DNA of 64,000 nucleotides from Bacteroidota bacterium (GTDB lineage: Bacteria > Bacteroidota > Bacteroidia > Chitinophagales > Saprospiraceae), in contig JASBVF010000001.1 of assembly GCA_030147525.1 (NCBI GenBank), positions 1-64,000 of the forward strand, given 5' to 3'. Made by a program: the position numbers and the translations under genes. Shown here piece after piece: positions 63,308 through 64,000 of this stretch. The notes under the pieces were generated by a model. That model was given only the letters and a program-made list of their open reading frames with translations, did no database searches and was not told the origin of the DNA. The stretch's first letter is position 1. Every line of letters begins with the position of its first letter.

Positions 63308-64000
63308 CTACCCCCAAGCCCGCCGCAAAAACCGCAGCCAGTTCCCGTGCATGATGCCGGAAATTTCATCTTCCGAATATCCCCGCTTGCTGAGGATCGC
63401 CGGGATTTTCTGCAAATCCGCAATCGTCTCCAGGTCGTAAGGCATTTGCTCTGTGCCAAAGCCGCCGTCCATGTCCGAGCCGATGCCCACGTGGTGAGCG
63501 TTCCCGGCAATCTGGCAGATGTGGTCGAGGTGGTCGACGGCGGCTTCGAGATTGCAGTTCATTTCCCTGGCCGTCGATTTTTTGCGGACCCAGCCGGGCA
63601 CCACCATCCACGCATCGAAGACGAGGCCGATCACGGCATTTTTTTCGATCAAAATTTTAATCATCTCATCGCTGAACTGCCGGTTGTGATCCACGAGCGC
63701 ACGGCAGTTGTTGTGGCTCGCCCACACGTTTCCGTGAAAGTGAGCCATCGCCTGCCAGAATGCATCGTCGCAGAGGTGCGTGGCGTCGAGGATGAGGTTC
63801 AGCCGCTCCATTTCTTTGAGCAACGCCAGGCCTGCCACGCCCATTTTACCGGTGGCATCCGTTCCGTTGGCGTAGCGTCCGGGACCGTAGTGACCCGGTC
63901 CGACAGCCCGCAGTCCATACTGCCAGGCCCGTTCGAGATGCCCAACAGTGACGAGCGAATCGGCGCCTTCCAGGCTGAGGATGTAACCGATGGGTTTGCC
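63308..64000 (-). CDS. Membrane dipeptidase, peptidase M19 (5' end off window)
   Basis: Zinc-dependent renal-dipeptidase-like enzyme that cleaves dipeptides. The reading frame is open to base 64000, so the N-terminus with the first zinc ligands (HxD) is missing. 230 residues are visible: GYILSLEGADSLV (bridging Glu), LRAVGPGHYGPGRYANGTDA, LILDATHLCDDAFW (Asp and His), VWASHNNCRAL (zinc His), HHVGIGSDMDGGFG (conserved Asp) and a helical C-terminus (IMHGNWLRFLRRAWG). It follows the PQQ-type gene with a 109-base gap. Confidence 0.93.
   Translation of the reverse strand, partial: GKPIGYILSLEGADSLVTVGHLERAWQYGLRAVGPGHYGPGRYANGTDATGKMGVAGLALLKEMERLNLILDATHLCDDAFWQAMAHFHGNVWASHNNCRALVDHNRQFSDEMIKILIEKNAVIGLVFDAWMVVPGWVRKKSTAREMNCNLEAAVDHLDHICQIAGNAHHVGIGSDMDGGFGTEQMPYDLETIADLQKIPAILSKRGYSEDEISGIMHGNWLRFLRRAWG

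Overview
The window reads as chromosomal DNA of a Bacteroidota bacterium, probably an environmental, Saprospira-like lineage (inference). The signs are hybrid two-component regulators with propeller, Y_Y_Y, kinase, receiver and AraC domains; type IX secretion C-terminal sorting domains; promoters of the TTTG-N19/20-TAnnTTTG kind; DUF2490, DUF4407 and PorT-like barrel families; and an AguA/AguB polyamine pair. Both edges cut a gene: a repeat-rich surface protein on the left and a membrane dipeptidase on the right. I saw no tRNA, rRNA, CRISPR array or transposase.

Region 1 (1-16,200) is an accessory island of hybrid regulator genes alternating with large exported surface proteins. In order: a BspA-like LRR/PKD/metal-repeat protein (1-2,200, minus); its neighbouring hybrid regulator, split by a frameshift (2,497-6,583); a mosaic of broken regulator and surface-protein pieces (6,640-7,540); an intact 1,372-residue hybrid regulator followed by an FG-GAP protein with a T9SS tail; and a remnant of a third surface protein joined to a truncated third regulator (14,817-16,120). 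Direct repeats with 21-22 bp spacing follow two of the regulators and could be their binding sites.

Region 2 (16,205-23,600) holds a type I secretion-like operon (ABC protein, small barrel, HlyD adaptor, TolC channel) whose ABC ATPase motifs are degenerate, then a DUF2490 / PepSY-like / DUF2490 operon. Region 3 (23,600-40,110) is mostly housekeeping: a NadR-like kinase, a DCC protein, UvrB, a RhlE-type helicase, an acetyltransferase, a SWIM-SNF2 helicase, a DUF4407 membrane protein and a class III cyclase with TPRs. It also holds a small nucleotidyltransferase module with a frameshift.

Region 4 (40,200-50,690) is a second accessory stretch: an AAA_13 ATPase with a CxxC zinc-hook-like motif, a T9SS sialidase-like repeat protein, a UPF0175/DUF3368 toxin-antitoxin pair, a large amidohydrolase and a TlpA-like thioredoxin. 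Decayed copies of the amidohydrolase 3' end (two) and 5' end (one) lie between these genes, marking a collapsed tandem array.

Region 5 (50,690-64,000) is housekeeping: AguA/AguB, a CDGSH protein, SmpB, UPF0145, LysE, YjbQ, RpoN (sigma-54), an OmpA-family protein, a Glu/Leu-type dehydrogenase, an arginase-fold protein missing its metal ligands, a PorT-like barrel, a PQQ-type sugar dehydrogenase and the dipeptidase.
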